DNA of 64,000 nt from Marthasterias glacialis (taxonomy: Eukaryota; Echinodermata; Asteroidea; Forcipulatida; Asteriidae). Location: NCBI GenBank assembly GCA_911728455.2, contig OU452228.1:14522104-14586103 (forward strand). The letters run 5' to 3'. How positions within the stretch are numbered: position 1 is the stretch's first letter; the number at the start of each line of letters is the position of its first letter. Below are positions 42,130 to 51,448 of the stretch, in pieces. The position numbers and the translations under genes are program-made. The notes under the pieces are model-generated. The model was not told where the DNA came from, made no database searches, and saw only the letters and a list, made by a program, of their open reading frames with translations.

Positions 42130-42860
42130 CGAGGGTGTTTCTTTTTTCAAGGGGGCCAAATGTGTGACATTGGGGTCAAAATTTCAAAAAGGTCTAAAGA
42201 AGTTAAACTTTTATGGGTATGACATTTATAATGTCTACTAGTAAATAACCAAAGTTGCAGTACACATGTTAAATACTTTTCAAGTGGAGCTTTGTTTATT
42301 CAGTGGTGTGGTAAATATTTCACACTGTAACGGAGAAACCAAATCCAATGTTTCATAGTCATGTTATTTATTACTTTGAAGAGATTTTTTTTAAATCCAA
42401 GGTAGGTTTTGCAGTGAGTCCCCATTACTGCCCTCCAAACAGGTTTTTAATAAAAAATTATTTTTGAAATCCTGGAATTGAGGACCGTTTTTTTTCTCAA
42501 ATGAGTCAAAATCAGCTGAAATTGAACCCTCTCAATATTTATTTGGCTTGTTCAGTAACCAACCCTCTGAAATACCATCCTTAGGCCTAAAATGACAGAT
42601 AAGCAAGTCACACAGGTTATTCAAGTTTAACCGAGTCATTATAAGCTGTAAATTTTTCTTAGTTTGACATTTATGGGTTAATTCACGCGTAACGGAGATT
42701 CCGGTGTCTTCGTTACACAGTGAGTTGTTAAACCTAGTCTGTGTTACCCAAGGAATAATCAGACACCCCTTGTAACTACTAGTATTGAAAGTTATATAAT
42801 CACAAAAGCAGTAATTCTTCATCAATTCAATGTGCTTTGAATACTACTTAAAGGACCTAT
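42130..42860. other. Unexplained spacer
   Basis: No supported exon or repeat recognised. Short frames on the minus strand have no domain content. Confidence 0.3.
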
Positions 42861-42879
42861 CTCGTCACGCATATGGTCA

Positions 42880-43215
42880 GTTGCCCAGCAGAAGGTGGTA
42901 AGCAAGTGTGCCCGGCAGAAGGTCAGAGGCAAATATACACGCACAATTGTATTTCGAACAAATCCAGTTTGAAGGGTTTGATCGCTTCTCAAGCCGTTAT
43001 TAGTCAAAGTACGAAATTTAAATTCAGCATAGGAATGAATAAATTAAGCATGTAATTTTACCAAGGGTAATATTTAAGTTATTCATTATTGTTACAAATT
43101 TAGTCATTGCATTGCCTACGACCTTCTGGTGGGAAGAATGTTGTACGTACATTGTAGAGTGCCTGGCAAAAGGCTGTAAGACCCTTACGACCTTCTGCCG
43201 GGCACACAACGATAT
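42880..43215. repeat. Inverted cluster of GCAGAAGGTCGTAAG-type motifs
   Basis: Four related 16-18 bp motifs: two forward (GCAGAAGGTGGTAAGC at 42887; GTGTGCCCGGCAGAAGGTC at 42910) and two reverse (the inverse of CCAGAAGGTCGTAGGC near 43110-43128; the inverse of GTGTGCCCGGCAGAAGGTC near 43187-43206). The 19-bp GTGTGCCCGGCAGAAGGTC is a perfect inverted pair about 270 bp apart. The arrangement suggests a small MITE or a paired binding-site structure. Confidence 0.6.
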
Positions 43216-43264
43216 CCGACAAATAATCACGCGCTCACTTTGCCAGCTTACTGTGGTTTCAGTA

Positions 43265-43700
43265 TCTGAGCCAAATCAAAGGCAGTGCACTGAATTAATA
43301 CATTATACAGCGCAACGAGATAACCCCTTTAAAAGATCAGTTACTGCACGGTATTTAAAAACTTGAAAGTTTAACGTACTTCATTAGCGCAAAAACAACA
43401 CTCAACATCCAAGTAAATGTATTTCAATTTTGACCTTGATCTTTGTAGATTTTTGCATTCTCTTTTGCCTCAACTAGGGCTATTGACATTGATGTACATT
43501 TACTGCACACTAAACTGTCCCGAGTTGTTCCCCAAAAGCACAGGGTAGATACTTGAACTTGCAAACAATTTAAAGATGGGCAAAACTTTCACTATGAGCC
43601 AAATCAAAGGCAGTGTACTGAATTAATAATTTTACAACGCAACGAGATACGGTATTTAGAACTTTCAAAGCTTAACGTATTTCATAAACGCAATAACACT
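43265..43700. repeat. Direct duplication of about 110-130 bp
   Basis: GAGCCAAATCAAAGGCAGTG followed by CTGAATTAAT, CAACGAGATA, ACGGTATTTA and TTAACGTA(C/T)TTCAT occurs at 43268-43395 and again at 43597-43700, with small deletions in the second copy. The second copy overlaps the 3' end of the exon at 43665-44345. Confidence 0.7.
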
Positions 43701-44345
43701 ATGCTTGGAGAAAGGAATAGCCTCATCTTTGAGCTGCTTGATGAGTTCACTTACTGTACCGGATTTGGAGATTAGTGCCCTTTTCTTTACTGTGTACTTT
43801 TTCTTCTTTTTTTGTACTTCCTCAGTTACCAGCTCCCATCTTTTCCAATTTACGGTCTCTTTCGATTTGCATAGTAGAGGTGCGATATGGTCATCGAGTT
43901 TGTCTACACCACACTTGCTACACTGGCGATTAATACAGTCAGGATGATTGTATTGATCTGCATCTGTTTTGTTGCACAAGGTGATGTTGTTTAGGGCATA
44001 GCAATTTCTTATGGTAGGGGATTTTGTGATCACAAGAAGACTATTGATTGCCTTTAGTTTCAGTATTATGTTAGCACAATATTCACATACACACCCAACC
44101 ATTTTAGCCTTCTGCTGGGGCTTGACGTGTTTAGGTCGTAGTTTGTGGAACTTCGATGCAGAGATCTTAATGTCGGGATGATCTTTGAGGAAACTGCGAT
44201 AGAGATCTGTAATGGTGCGGTCCATGAAACTTGTAGCTTTACCATTTTTTTTACTGACAAGTTTTTTGTCCTGTACTTGATATGATTTGGCCTCACAGAA
44301 TGCTCTCACTGTGTCTACATCTGAAGTACCGCCTTCATCATTGGC
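43665..44345 (-). CDS. Exon of a multicopy TE-associated Cys-rich family
   Basis: An uninterrupted minus-strand frame of at least 214 residues. It contains VRAFCEAKSYQVQDKKLVSK, DLYRSFLKDHPDIKISASKF, LRPKHVKPQQKAKMVGCVCEYCANIILKL and a later Cys cluster (CINRQCSKCGVDKLDDHIAP). A domain with (Y/F)xxF...P-x-(I/V)-K-(I/V)...F-x-x-LRPKxV...C-x-C-x-x-(H/C) is widespread in repetitive genes of fish and marine invertebrates. I do not know its function. Upstream exons are not identified. The start is uncertain, since the frame has no clear initiator before the mid-part. Confidence 0.5.
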   Translation of the reverse strand, partial: ANDEGGTSDVDTVRAFCEAKSYQVQDKKLVSKKNGKATSFMDRTITDLYRSFLKDHPDIKISASKFHKLRPKHVKPQQKAKMVGCVCEYCANIILKLKAINSLLVITKSPTIRNCYALNNITLCNKTDADQYNHPDCINRQCSKCGVDKLDDHIAPLLCKSKETVNWKRWELVTEEVQKKKKKYTVKKRALISKSGTVSELIKQLKDEAIPFSKHSVIAFMKYVKL

Positions 44346-44663
44346 TTGGGTACTAACGTTAAATGACGGGTGAAATATTTTGGGTACGAAACAAAAACAA
44401 CATGGGTATGCAACGACCTGCTTCAGCTAAACATTAGCCTCCCACTGAAGACTTGAATTTGCGTAAAAATATCAATTTTGCATAAATTTAAAAAAAAAAA
44501 TGTAAAAAAAATGTTTTCATAATTTTTTGAAACTGTTCTTGTATACGGCTGTCATAATAATGGTGACAAAATTTACAAAATGCATGTACATGTACATGGT
44601 GTATCGTTAGGGCTTCATTCATCCCAAATCAAAAATAAACAAAAAAATTATAAAAGAAACTCA

Positions 44664-45245
44664 CCCTCCAGGACATTCGCAATAAGCAGCCTTCACATCT
44701 CCACTCTCTGCTTGAAGAACTATCCAGGAGCAATAAGTGTCCTTCTTTAAATATGTTTTGTCTCTTTGTGTGGGCTTAACTTCTGCTCGGAAGACAAAGA
44801 ATTCTGGGTTCTTCTCAGCAGAACTAACGTTAGAAGCAGAACTTGAGGTCACCTCTAAATTCAGCACATGACCTTCAAAAAATAGACGGTAGTCTTCGAA
44901 AGATTTATATGCTCGCAACTTTCGTCTATCGGAATCGGCGCGATAACAGATTAGATAATTAAAAACATCATACAGGCCGATGTCTGGAATGTTTGAAAAG
45001 TCACTCGTAAATCCTGGCAACTTAAACGGATCTGGAAATGTACACCCAGCGTCTTTCAACCTGTTTGCGAGTGTTTGTTGCAAGCTGTCGTCGGAAAAAT
45101 TTGGGTCGACGGGCAACCTCAAATTTGCCACACAGTTGCAGAGTTCCACAAGCTCTTTCTTCACGTAACCGGTTATTGTCGCGCCTCTGTCCTGAAAGAA
45201 AACCTTAAGTTGTGGAATCTTCCAGCTGTCAAAGTTTGTATCCAT
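44664..45245 (-). CDS. First exon of a SAP plus SWIM-type zinc-finger gene
   Basis: ATG at 45245 begins MDTNFDSWKIPQLKVFFQDR. Residues 6-40 (LKVFFQDRGATITGYVKKEL) match a SAP-like helix-loop-helix nucleic-acid binding motif. The middle has LYDVFNYLI and YKSFEDYRLFFEGHV, and the end reads YCSWIVLQAESGDVKAAYCECPGG before a clean donor (GGAGG/GTGAGTTTC, about 44664). The end is the first half of a SWIM finger (CxCx-n-CxH). In many animal genomes this architecture belongs to TE-derived proteins with a following YqaJ-type nuclease; no such exon was found here. A longer upstream open frame exists, but the SAP start favours this ATG. Confidence 0.55.
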
Positions 45246-45249
45246 GACA

Positions 45250-45581
45250 AAAAGGCAAAATATTAGTAATTCTTCTAGCTGTTTTCGAGGCAAAATGCAA
45301 CATTGGCGAAAAAACACACGAGTGTAGATAGGTACCGATCGTTCAATCGTTCTTAATGCAGTGATCATTGGGTTATATGTTCTAGGTACCAGACCACGCA
45401 CCGCTGCGTCTTCGTTGGTTTCTAAGAAGACGCTTGCCCCGAATCACGTGACTGGCAACAGCGGCTCGGCCGACATCCGGTCATGAATAGTCTGGTGCGG
45501 GCGCACTATAAACTGATAGGCGCTATCAGTGATACAGGGTTTCGAGCCGATATGTTAATCAACACGCAAAAGGCTTATTAG
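45250..45581. other. Putative promoter/5' UTR of the SAP-SWIM gene and flank of the 2A element
   Basis: GC-richer sequence with TCACGTGA and CGGCCGACATCCGG words, compatible with a CpG promoter for the minus-strand SAP gene. It ends with TTATTAG (45575-45581), the left target duplication of the next element. Confidence 0.35.
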
Positions 45582-46630
45582 TAGGGACTGCAACCCATTT
45601 TTTAGATGTCATTTTAAACTGTTTTTTTCAGGCTTGTCGGGTGGAGTATATCAATCTGATCAAAATACTTTTTGAATTATTCAAATCAGACTTTCCGTTG
45701 TCAAGTTATCACATTTTTTAATTTTCACTTTTCGATCCATTTTCCTATTGAAACTTTGGTTCATGGAGAGTATTGTTTTACTTGTTTATCATTGTAAACA
45801 AATTAGTAAACAAATGGAAATGGCTGTAATGTGAACAATTCAAAAGCCACGTGTCTGAAACTTTTTGAAGTTAGCCCCTAAATGTTGTAAAAGACAACTG
45901 GTCAAAAAAAAAATTAAAAAGCATTAATTAAGTAAACAACCGTTGCCATGGAAACAGCCACTGAAATTAATTACCTGTTACGTAAACAAAATGCGTTGTT
46001 GACAAAGGTAAAAGGGTAGAAATGGTCCAAAACACAATGATAAACAACACAGTCAAAGAAACACAAGCTACATTCAATTAATTTGTCATAAACAAGTAAT
46101 TTAATTTGTTTACACATTTTCCTTTAAGTAAACAAACTCGTAAACAAAATTGATGCACAATAACTTAAAAACTACAAAAGCTATTGAGATGGTTTTTTTT
46201 GGAGATTACCACTTGCATTTTAAATTTTCAAAACATAGAAATCAGAACTACATGTACCTGTACTTAAACAAGTCTAATTGATTGAGTTATTAATTATAGT
46301 AACTAGTACAATGATAAAATGGCATATCTGTTATTTGAGCAGTTTATTCTACTGGATAGTATATAAAAGAGCTTACTTTTGTATACATGTACACATGTAT
46401 GAAAAGTTTAAGCACTCTTAGATGAAAATCATAGTCATACATTAGTTTGGAAATTCAATTGAATTTTGTATATAATGATGTGAATCATAAATAATATATT
46501 ACATCATCATGTACACAGATCAAGGTTCAGTAGATCAAGGCTCCATATTTGGTCATATTGATCGGAAAATTACAAGTTACAGTAGTTAACCGAAAAAGAA
46601 ATGACTGAACTTCACTAATCAACTCATGGA
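45582..46630 (-). other. 3' untranslated region of the 2A element
   Basis: About 1 kb of AT-rich sequence between the stop codon and the left TIR, with no reading frame. It contains several GTAAACAAA(T/C) words (45796-46145) and ACATGTAC runs near 46250-46400. Confidence 0.4.
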
Positions 46631-46633
46631 AAG

Positions 46634-49600
46634 CTACACAAGAATTTTCAAAGAATTATCATTGTAATCATCAACCAGACGAAGAGAGTACACCTTTTGG
46701 TCGTCTTCATATTTGATATTGTACCAAGATGGGAAACCTGGCACTTGACTAATTACATTCCCATTGTACCACTCTTGGCCATCTTCAGTGTTCCACAGGT
46801 GAGAAACTTTTTTGCCAACTAATAAGGGGATTGTTAAATATTCATTGTCGGGAGTCCTTTGAACAGATTGCGATAAGGGTACAGATTTTGCTGCATTAAT
46901 CATTTTGGCTAAATGTGCTTGCATATCAACTACTGGTTTGTCATTTCGTTTGTTTGAATTTGGAACATTAGTGGTGTATGTGAAACCTTTATCACCCTCC
47001 ATGTATTGATTCAAAACTTCCCTTCGAAATCGAATTTGCTTTTTCACTAATTCAAATTTCTGTTTGTTTGTTTTCTGTGCATTTAGACACTCAATCATCT
47101 GTTCTTCAGATTGCCATAGACCAGTTTCTGCGATGTCGTTTGTCAAGCTCTCTTTTTTTGCTAGCTTACGAAGTTTACTCTCTTCCAGTGATTTGGCCTT
47201 CTCCTGTTGTTTGTCTTCCCAGTATTTCAAAATTTTTTCGTTCCTTTTTTTTGCTTCGGCTTGTGTATTTCTTGCTTCAGCCCTGACAGTTTTAACTAGT
47301 TCATTTAATTCTTCTTCACTTTTTGATTCCACAAATTCAGAAGTTTTGTTAAACACATACATAACTTGTGCCTCATTTGCAAGGGCTGTTGAATTTGGGC
47401 GTTTATGGAGAAGGTAATCTAGATAGCCAAATATTCTTTCTGGTAATTTGTTATGCTTTGGGACTGATTTAGTCGCTTTTAGGGTTGCCTCATCATCCTT
47501 GTTTGTGTGAAATTTGCCACCAGGTAGGTAATCTTCCGTAACACGTTTAAAAAGTTGAAGAAGAGTAAGAAGTGTGTGCTGCAGAAGAGAGAGAACAATT
47601 TCATCAAAAGGACCTTGACTTAAAAGAGAATCATATACTTCATCCTTTTCAAGAAGTGTTTCCTCGAAATATCCTATATTACCATAAGCAAACTCTCCAA
47701 GTTTCTTTTCATCAGTAGTTACTTTTTCTAGAAACTCTACCAGTTCTGTGTACACGTTGCACATTTCTAAAATGTGACCCTTGTTTTCAGTTATCCTCCA
47801 TAAGGGTGCGCTGATTGTTTTATTTATAATGCCCAGGACTTTACAGCCAGCCAAATAGAGAGGCTCTTTACAATCTGCATACAATGCTTTGAGGAGACCA
47901 TTTGATGTTCCATGCACAATACAAAAATCCTTAATGTAGTTGGCCAAGAAATAAGTGCGACCACCAAACAGAAAAACTACATTAAACCTATTTCCTCGGA
48001 ATGGCTGGAAATATGTGGACACAAGTCCCACCTTTCTCTTAAACACTTTCCATGCACGGTGAGCCCCATTCTTTTCGTCAGCACCACGTGCTAATGCTTT
48101 GCAGGCATTTTGCACGAGGCGAGTGATTCCACTGGAGGTATTAAAAATAGTTATACCAGGTTCTGCTGCAGCCCCAATTTTTTTCCCATCTAGATATGAG
48201 GATTCAAACTTTTTGAAGGAGGCACAAACGGCATCGGCCATGGAAGTTAACAAGTGAAGGCCACAAAAAAAGTTAAACATTTCTGCCAACTTCTCTTGGG
48301 CTTCAGAACTGAAATTCTTCCAGTTTGACTGATATAGAGGGAGACACTCTTTACGATAGGTCTGGATCATTTCATTAAAAAGAACTTCAGTTGCTGCTCT
48401 GTCAGACATTGTATTTCTTATTTGGCACATAATCTTGTGGCCTACATCATTGCCAGCATTCGCCTTTTCACAGATGTCGTTGATGTCTGCTAGGGTTTCT
48501 TTCAAACTATCTAGGGTGTGTTTTGCCGACTTTGATGCCATTTGCCTAAGGCCTAAAAGATGGGCTTCACCATCATCTCCAGTTATTGTATAAGTCATGA
48601 AGATGTCTGCATTTTTCGGAGTTTCATCGGTGCCTAGAGTTGTATTTTGTTTGTCAGTTAAACCTGCAATTTGGATTTGGGAAACTAGTGTTCTTTCATT
48701 ATTCATGTTTCTAATAGTTGACTGGCTGGGTAATCTATCAAACTTTAAATTTACCATTTCAAGAACAATCGTTATCACGCTAGTCACATTAGCATACGAT
48801 ACATGTTTTCCAATTAAATTCCACACACATTTATGCACAAAGGGATAATACTCGTTTTTATCCTTATTGAAAAATATAATTGTGTCTTGTTTGTCTTTCA
48901 AGTTGTGGAGTTCCTGGCTTAGACTTTCATTTTCCTTCAGCAAATGGTCAATTGTTTCTTTTTGTTTCTTGACAGTGTGTTGCAGTTCCAGCATTTCATT
49001 TTCAAGCGAAGTTGTATAGGTTTCTGTCCATGGTTTGGTTGCATCAGCTATTGTCTTGGCATATTTTGGGAAATGCTGAAACTCTGTTGCCAATGACCTT
49101 TTGCTCTTTTTCTCTTGGTCAAGTTTGCTCGAAAGTTTTTCAGTTTCTTTTCCTAATGTCCGTATTGTTTCTTTTTGGCTGCTGATGGTCTTGTTGTGAG
49201 CCATTTCTCTTCGTCTCTGTACCTTTTGTGTGTGGGGGGAAGGTCGTTCTTGAAGAGTGTCAATTTTTCGTTTCAGTTCCTCCTTTTCAGTTTTTAGGGA
49301 CTCGTTCTGTTCACGAATTTTTTGGTTTTCAGCTTGAACAACTTGTACATCAAACACAGTAGTTGGAGGCGGTGTCGTTTTCGAAGTCTTGGTCCGAGGC
49401 CCTTTTACTTCTGGCAGCTTATAGTGTTCCTCCTCCCAATCAGTCAAACGCTTGCTCCCATCATCACGGCCAATACTTTTTCGGAGGTCACGATTTTTCT
49501 GATGAAGTTTGGTCCAGTTCAATCTGAACTTGTGAGCCCAGTTAGTGTCACCACGTGAAAAACTTGGCAGAATTAACGTCATCCAGTCTGCCACTTCCGA

Positions 49601-49996
49601 CCATGGTGACACAGGGTGTGCTTCCCGCAGTGCATACAGCTGCAAGATGTGTTTGTTCTTGATTGCATGATCAAGATGAACTGTCGTACAATTTCCACTC
49701 TTCAGGGTCTTTAGAAACTCATCAGACAATGGAAGGGTTGTGCCAGGAACAGGGGGACCAGGATTTAACTCGACATCACCAGATAAAGTGATCGGACACA
49801 AATGGCTGGAGAGCATCATCAAGGGTAGAGAAGAAAAGATGATGACAAACAAGTACGTGCGAGCTGCGATGCCAGTACCAAGACCCATACCGCTTGCTTT
49901 GAAATCTGCCTCATAGTTGACCAGTTTGGATCGAGAAGGAGGTCGGCAGTGATGACAACCTATTCTCTGCCTCCATACATCAAGGGAAACACCCAT
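46634..49996 (-). CDS. 2A-containing transposase-like protein, about 1,120 aa
   Basis: The start is taken at ATG 49996, 11 nt after the acceptor TTATTTCCAG (exon 2 from 50007); the 16 residues that could be read upstream are intron. Order: a short N-terminal part (LDVWRQRIGC), a hydrophobic stretch (TYLFVIIFSSLPLMMLSS), the 2A motif GDVELNPGP, a helical domain with two coiled coils (about residues 220-400), then a core with LGTDETPKNADIF, KIMCQIRNTMSDRAATEV, MFNFFCGLHLLTSMAD and FRGNRFNVVF, and a charged coiled C-terminus ending in a Tudor-like WYNGNV...WYNIKY segment. The core matches a multicopy animal family with a D...D arrangement (T-D-E-T and M-S-D-R-A), consistent with a DDE transposase, though that is inference. 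Skipping at 2A would release a membrane-seeking or secreted leader and a free core protein starting with Pro. Confidence 0.75.
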   Translation of the reverse strand: MGVSLDVWRQRIGCHHCRPPSRSKLVNYEADFKASGMGLGTGIAARTYLFVIIFSSLPLMMLSSHLCPITLSGDVELNPGPPVPGTTLPLSDEFLKTLKSGNCTTVHLDHAIKNKHILQLYALREAHPVSPWSEVADWMTLILPSFSRGDTNWAHKFRLNWTKLHQKNRDLRKSIGRDDGSKRLTDWEEEHYKLPEVKGPRTKTSKTTPPPTTVFDVQVVQAENQKIREQNESLKTEKEELKRKIDTLQERPSPHTQKVQRRREMAHNKTISSQKETIRTLGKETEKLSSKLDQEKKSKRSLATEFQHFPKYAKTIADATKPWTETYTTSLENEMLELQHTVKKQKETIDHLLKENESLSQELHNLKDKQDTIIFFNKDKNEYYPFVHKCVWNLIGKHVSYANVTSVITIVLEMVNLKFDRLPSQSTIRNMNNERTLVSQIQIAGLTDKQNTTLGTDETPKNADIFMTYTITGDDGEAHLLGLRQMASKSAKHTLDSLKETLADINDICEKANAGNDVGHKIMCQIRNTMSDRAATEVLFNEMIQTYRKECLPLYQSNWKNFSSEAQEKLAEMFNFFCGLHLLTSMADAVCASFKKFESSYLDGKKIGAAAEPGITIFNTSSGITRLVQNACKALARGADEKNGAHRAWKVFKRKVGLVSTYFQPFRGNRFNVVFLFGGRTYFLANYIKDFCIVHGTSNGLLKALYADCKEPLYLAGCKVLGIINKTISAPLWRITENKGHILEMCNVYTELVEFLEKVTTDEKKLGEFAYGNIGYFEETLLEKDEVYDSLLSQGPFDEIVLSLLQHTLLTLLQLFKRVTEDYLPGGKFHTNKDDEATLKATKSVPKHNKLPERIFGYLDYLLHKRPNSTALANEAQVMYVFNKTSEFVESKSEEELNELVKTVRAEARNTQAEAKKRNEKILKYWEDKQQEKAKSLEESKLRKLAKKESLTNDIAETGLWQSEEQMIECLNAQKTNKQKFELVKKQIRFRREVLNQYMEGDKGFTYTTNVPNSNKRNDKPVVDMQAHLAKMINAAKSVPLSQSVQRTPDNEYLTIPLLVGKKVSHLWNTEDGQEWYNGNVISQVPGFPSWYNIKYEDDQKVYSLRLVDDYNDNSLKILV
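49754..49780 (-). other. 2A ribosome-skipping motif (GDVELNPGP)
   Basis: The minus strand encodes G-D-V-E-L-N-P-G-P, an exact match to the D-(V/I)-E-x-N-P-G-P consensus. At this motif the ribosome releases the chain after the last Gly and resumes at Pro. It is preceded by a roughly 18-residue hydrophobic segment and SHLCPITLS. 2A motifs next to signal-like leaders are known from sea urchin NLR genes and some non-LTR retrotransposons. Here it is in a TIR transposon. Confidence 0.85.
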
Positions 49997-50077
49997 GATT
50001 GAAGATCCTGGAAATAATAAAACCATAAGATAAAAAATCAACACATTTTTAAAATTGAGAGTTAACTAATTTGAAAT

Positions 50078-50104
50078 GAAAAAAAAAAAAAAAAAAAAAA
50101 AAAA
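50078..50104. repeat. Poly-A run
   Basis: An uninterrupted run of about 26 A residues in the intron of the 2A element, a poly-T tract on the transcribed strand. It is 70 bp upstream of the exon 2 acceptor. Confidence 0.9.
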
Positions 50105-50731
50105 TTGTGGGGCTATTTCATGACACAGGGTAATGATAATAAATAAAAAATTGGAAACAGATAACAAAAAAATTGTATCTTAATTTAATGAATGTCTTTT
50201 ATATTTTTTAAAAGGTTTATATTTAAGAAAAATGTGAAAATAAGACCACAAAAAGCCTGATGAATTTGTTTAAATGTCAACAGCACTCACTCACTACACT
50301 ACACAAGGAGTAAGTTCAATTACTGGAACAGCCAAACGCTATAGCTAAGTGCACATTATTGCTGTTCTTTTTTATAAAGTTACTCCCTCTGTATTTTTTA
50401 TTAAGCAATTACAAAAACCCACCCGATCATGCCTGTGGTGAAGATTAAAGATACCCCATTTACTTATTAATAAAATCTGGTTCCTTAAATTCCAAATATA
50501 ACAAAATAAGCACTACGTGGTCAAAATGAGATTAATATTTTTTTCGCTGTTTTTTGTGAAACTCGCATTCAACAGGTTTCGAAAAATCGCCGGCGCAAAA
50601 TTGCGCATCGTTTCCCCACTCGGAAAGCATCGTTTTTACCCTATTTAAACACCACTCTTGCCATTTCTGCCTTTCTTTTTGAAATCTTTTGCCCTTTTAT
50701 ATTAATATTTTTCAAATAAAAAATACTTACC

Positions 50732-50950
50732 CTTCAAAACACGGCTAATCTGGCGAAAAATTTGTCAATTTTGGCGATTTTTTCGGCAGTCGGTTCAGTA
50801 GCTCTGTAGCTTTAAAATGGCGACCGTAGCTATGATGCTATCCCACAATCCTTTGCGGTAGCCACTAAATACCGATCGGGGTTCAGCGAACGGATTTTTG
50901 TACGCGAATTATTTTGGCTGTGTGATGCGCAGTTGCGATGCGCAGTAGAC
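50732..50950 (-). promoter_or_regulatory. Promoter and non-coding exon 1 of the 2A element
   Basis: A GC-richer end with repeated GATGCGCAGTTGCGATGCGCAGT (NRF-1-like GCGCA words) next to the right TIR, followed on the minus strand by sequence ending in a GT-AAGTATT donor at 50731. No ATG opens a long frame in this exon, so it is probably 5' UTR. Confidence 0.5.
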
Positions 50951-51448
50951 GGGTTGCAGTCCCTATTATTAGTAAACCAATCAGAGCAGACCATAAGCTC
51001 TTCAAGACAGAGGTCTTAAATTACCACAAATCCACTAGGATGTTTACTTTACTAGCCAGTATTATGTCATACCCTATTATGTATGCAGGAGATTTACCAA
51101 GGTCATTTGCACAGGTACACACATAGTCTTGGTGCAAGAAGTACCTGTTCTGTAGTCCAGGACCAATAAAAGTCCACGATCCACCCCATCGCGAATTGCC
51201 GCCAATAGAGGGCGCTGTCAAGCTATGAATCCGCTATCACTCACGAACCGCTCTTACAGGAACGTCATGGGAATGCTAATGCGTCTTTCTATTATTCTAA
51301 AATTTAACTGTAATTGAAAACCACAGTTCTTTTCCTTTTCTTCACATATTTCTTCAGTCACTATGTTTTGCAGTTTTAACAATTTATCACTTTATTGGTA
51401 CATGTGTTGATGTAATTAGTATTGGTAATGCATGTTTTACATTCTGAT

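Larger units (their letters stand above)
45582..50965 (-). mobile_element. 5.4-kb DNA transposon with 15-bp TIRs and 7-bp TSD, encoding a 2A-bearing protein
   Basis: TAGGGACTGCAACCC at 45582-45596 is perfectly inverted at 50951-50965, and TTATTAG flanks both ends (45575-45581 and 50966-50972), a perfect 7-bp target duplication. Between them lies one long minus-strand gene: a non-coding first exon near 50840-50732 (donor GAAGG/GTAAGTATT), an intron, and a second exon from 50007 carrying the whole coding region. The left 1 kb is untranslated. Perfect TIRs and TSD with an open 1,120-codon frame imply recent transposition. I cannot assign a superfamily from the ends; 7-bp TSDs with TA-starting tips fit no common animal group I know well. 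Confidence 0.85.

Noticed and set aside
47064..49558. Several plus-strand frames opposite the 2A-bearing protein
   Set aside because: They are antisense shadows rich in Phe/Ser/Leu from the complementary Lys/Glu-rich coiled coils.
50078..50104. Retroposed poly-A tail
   Set aside because: The run lies inside the intron of the 2A element, with no inserted body or target duplication beside it.
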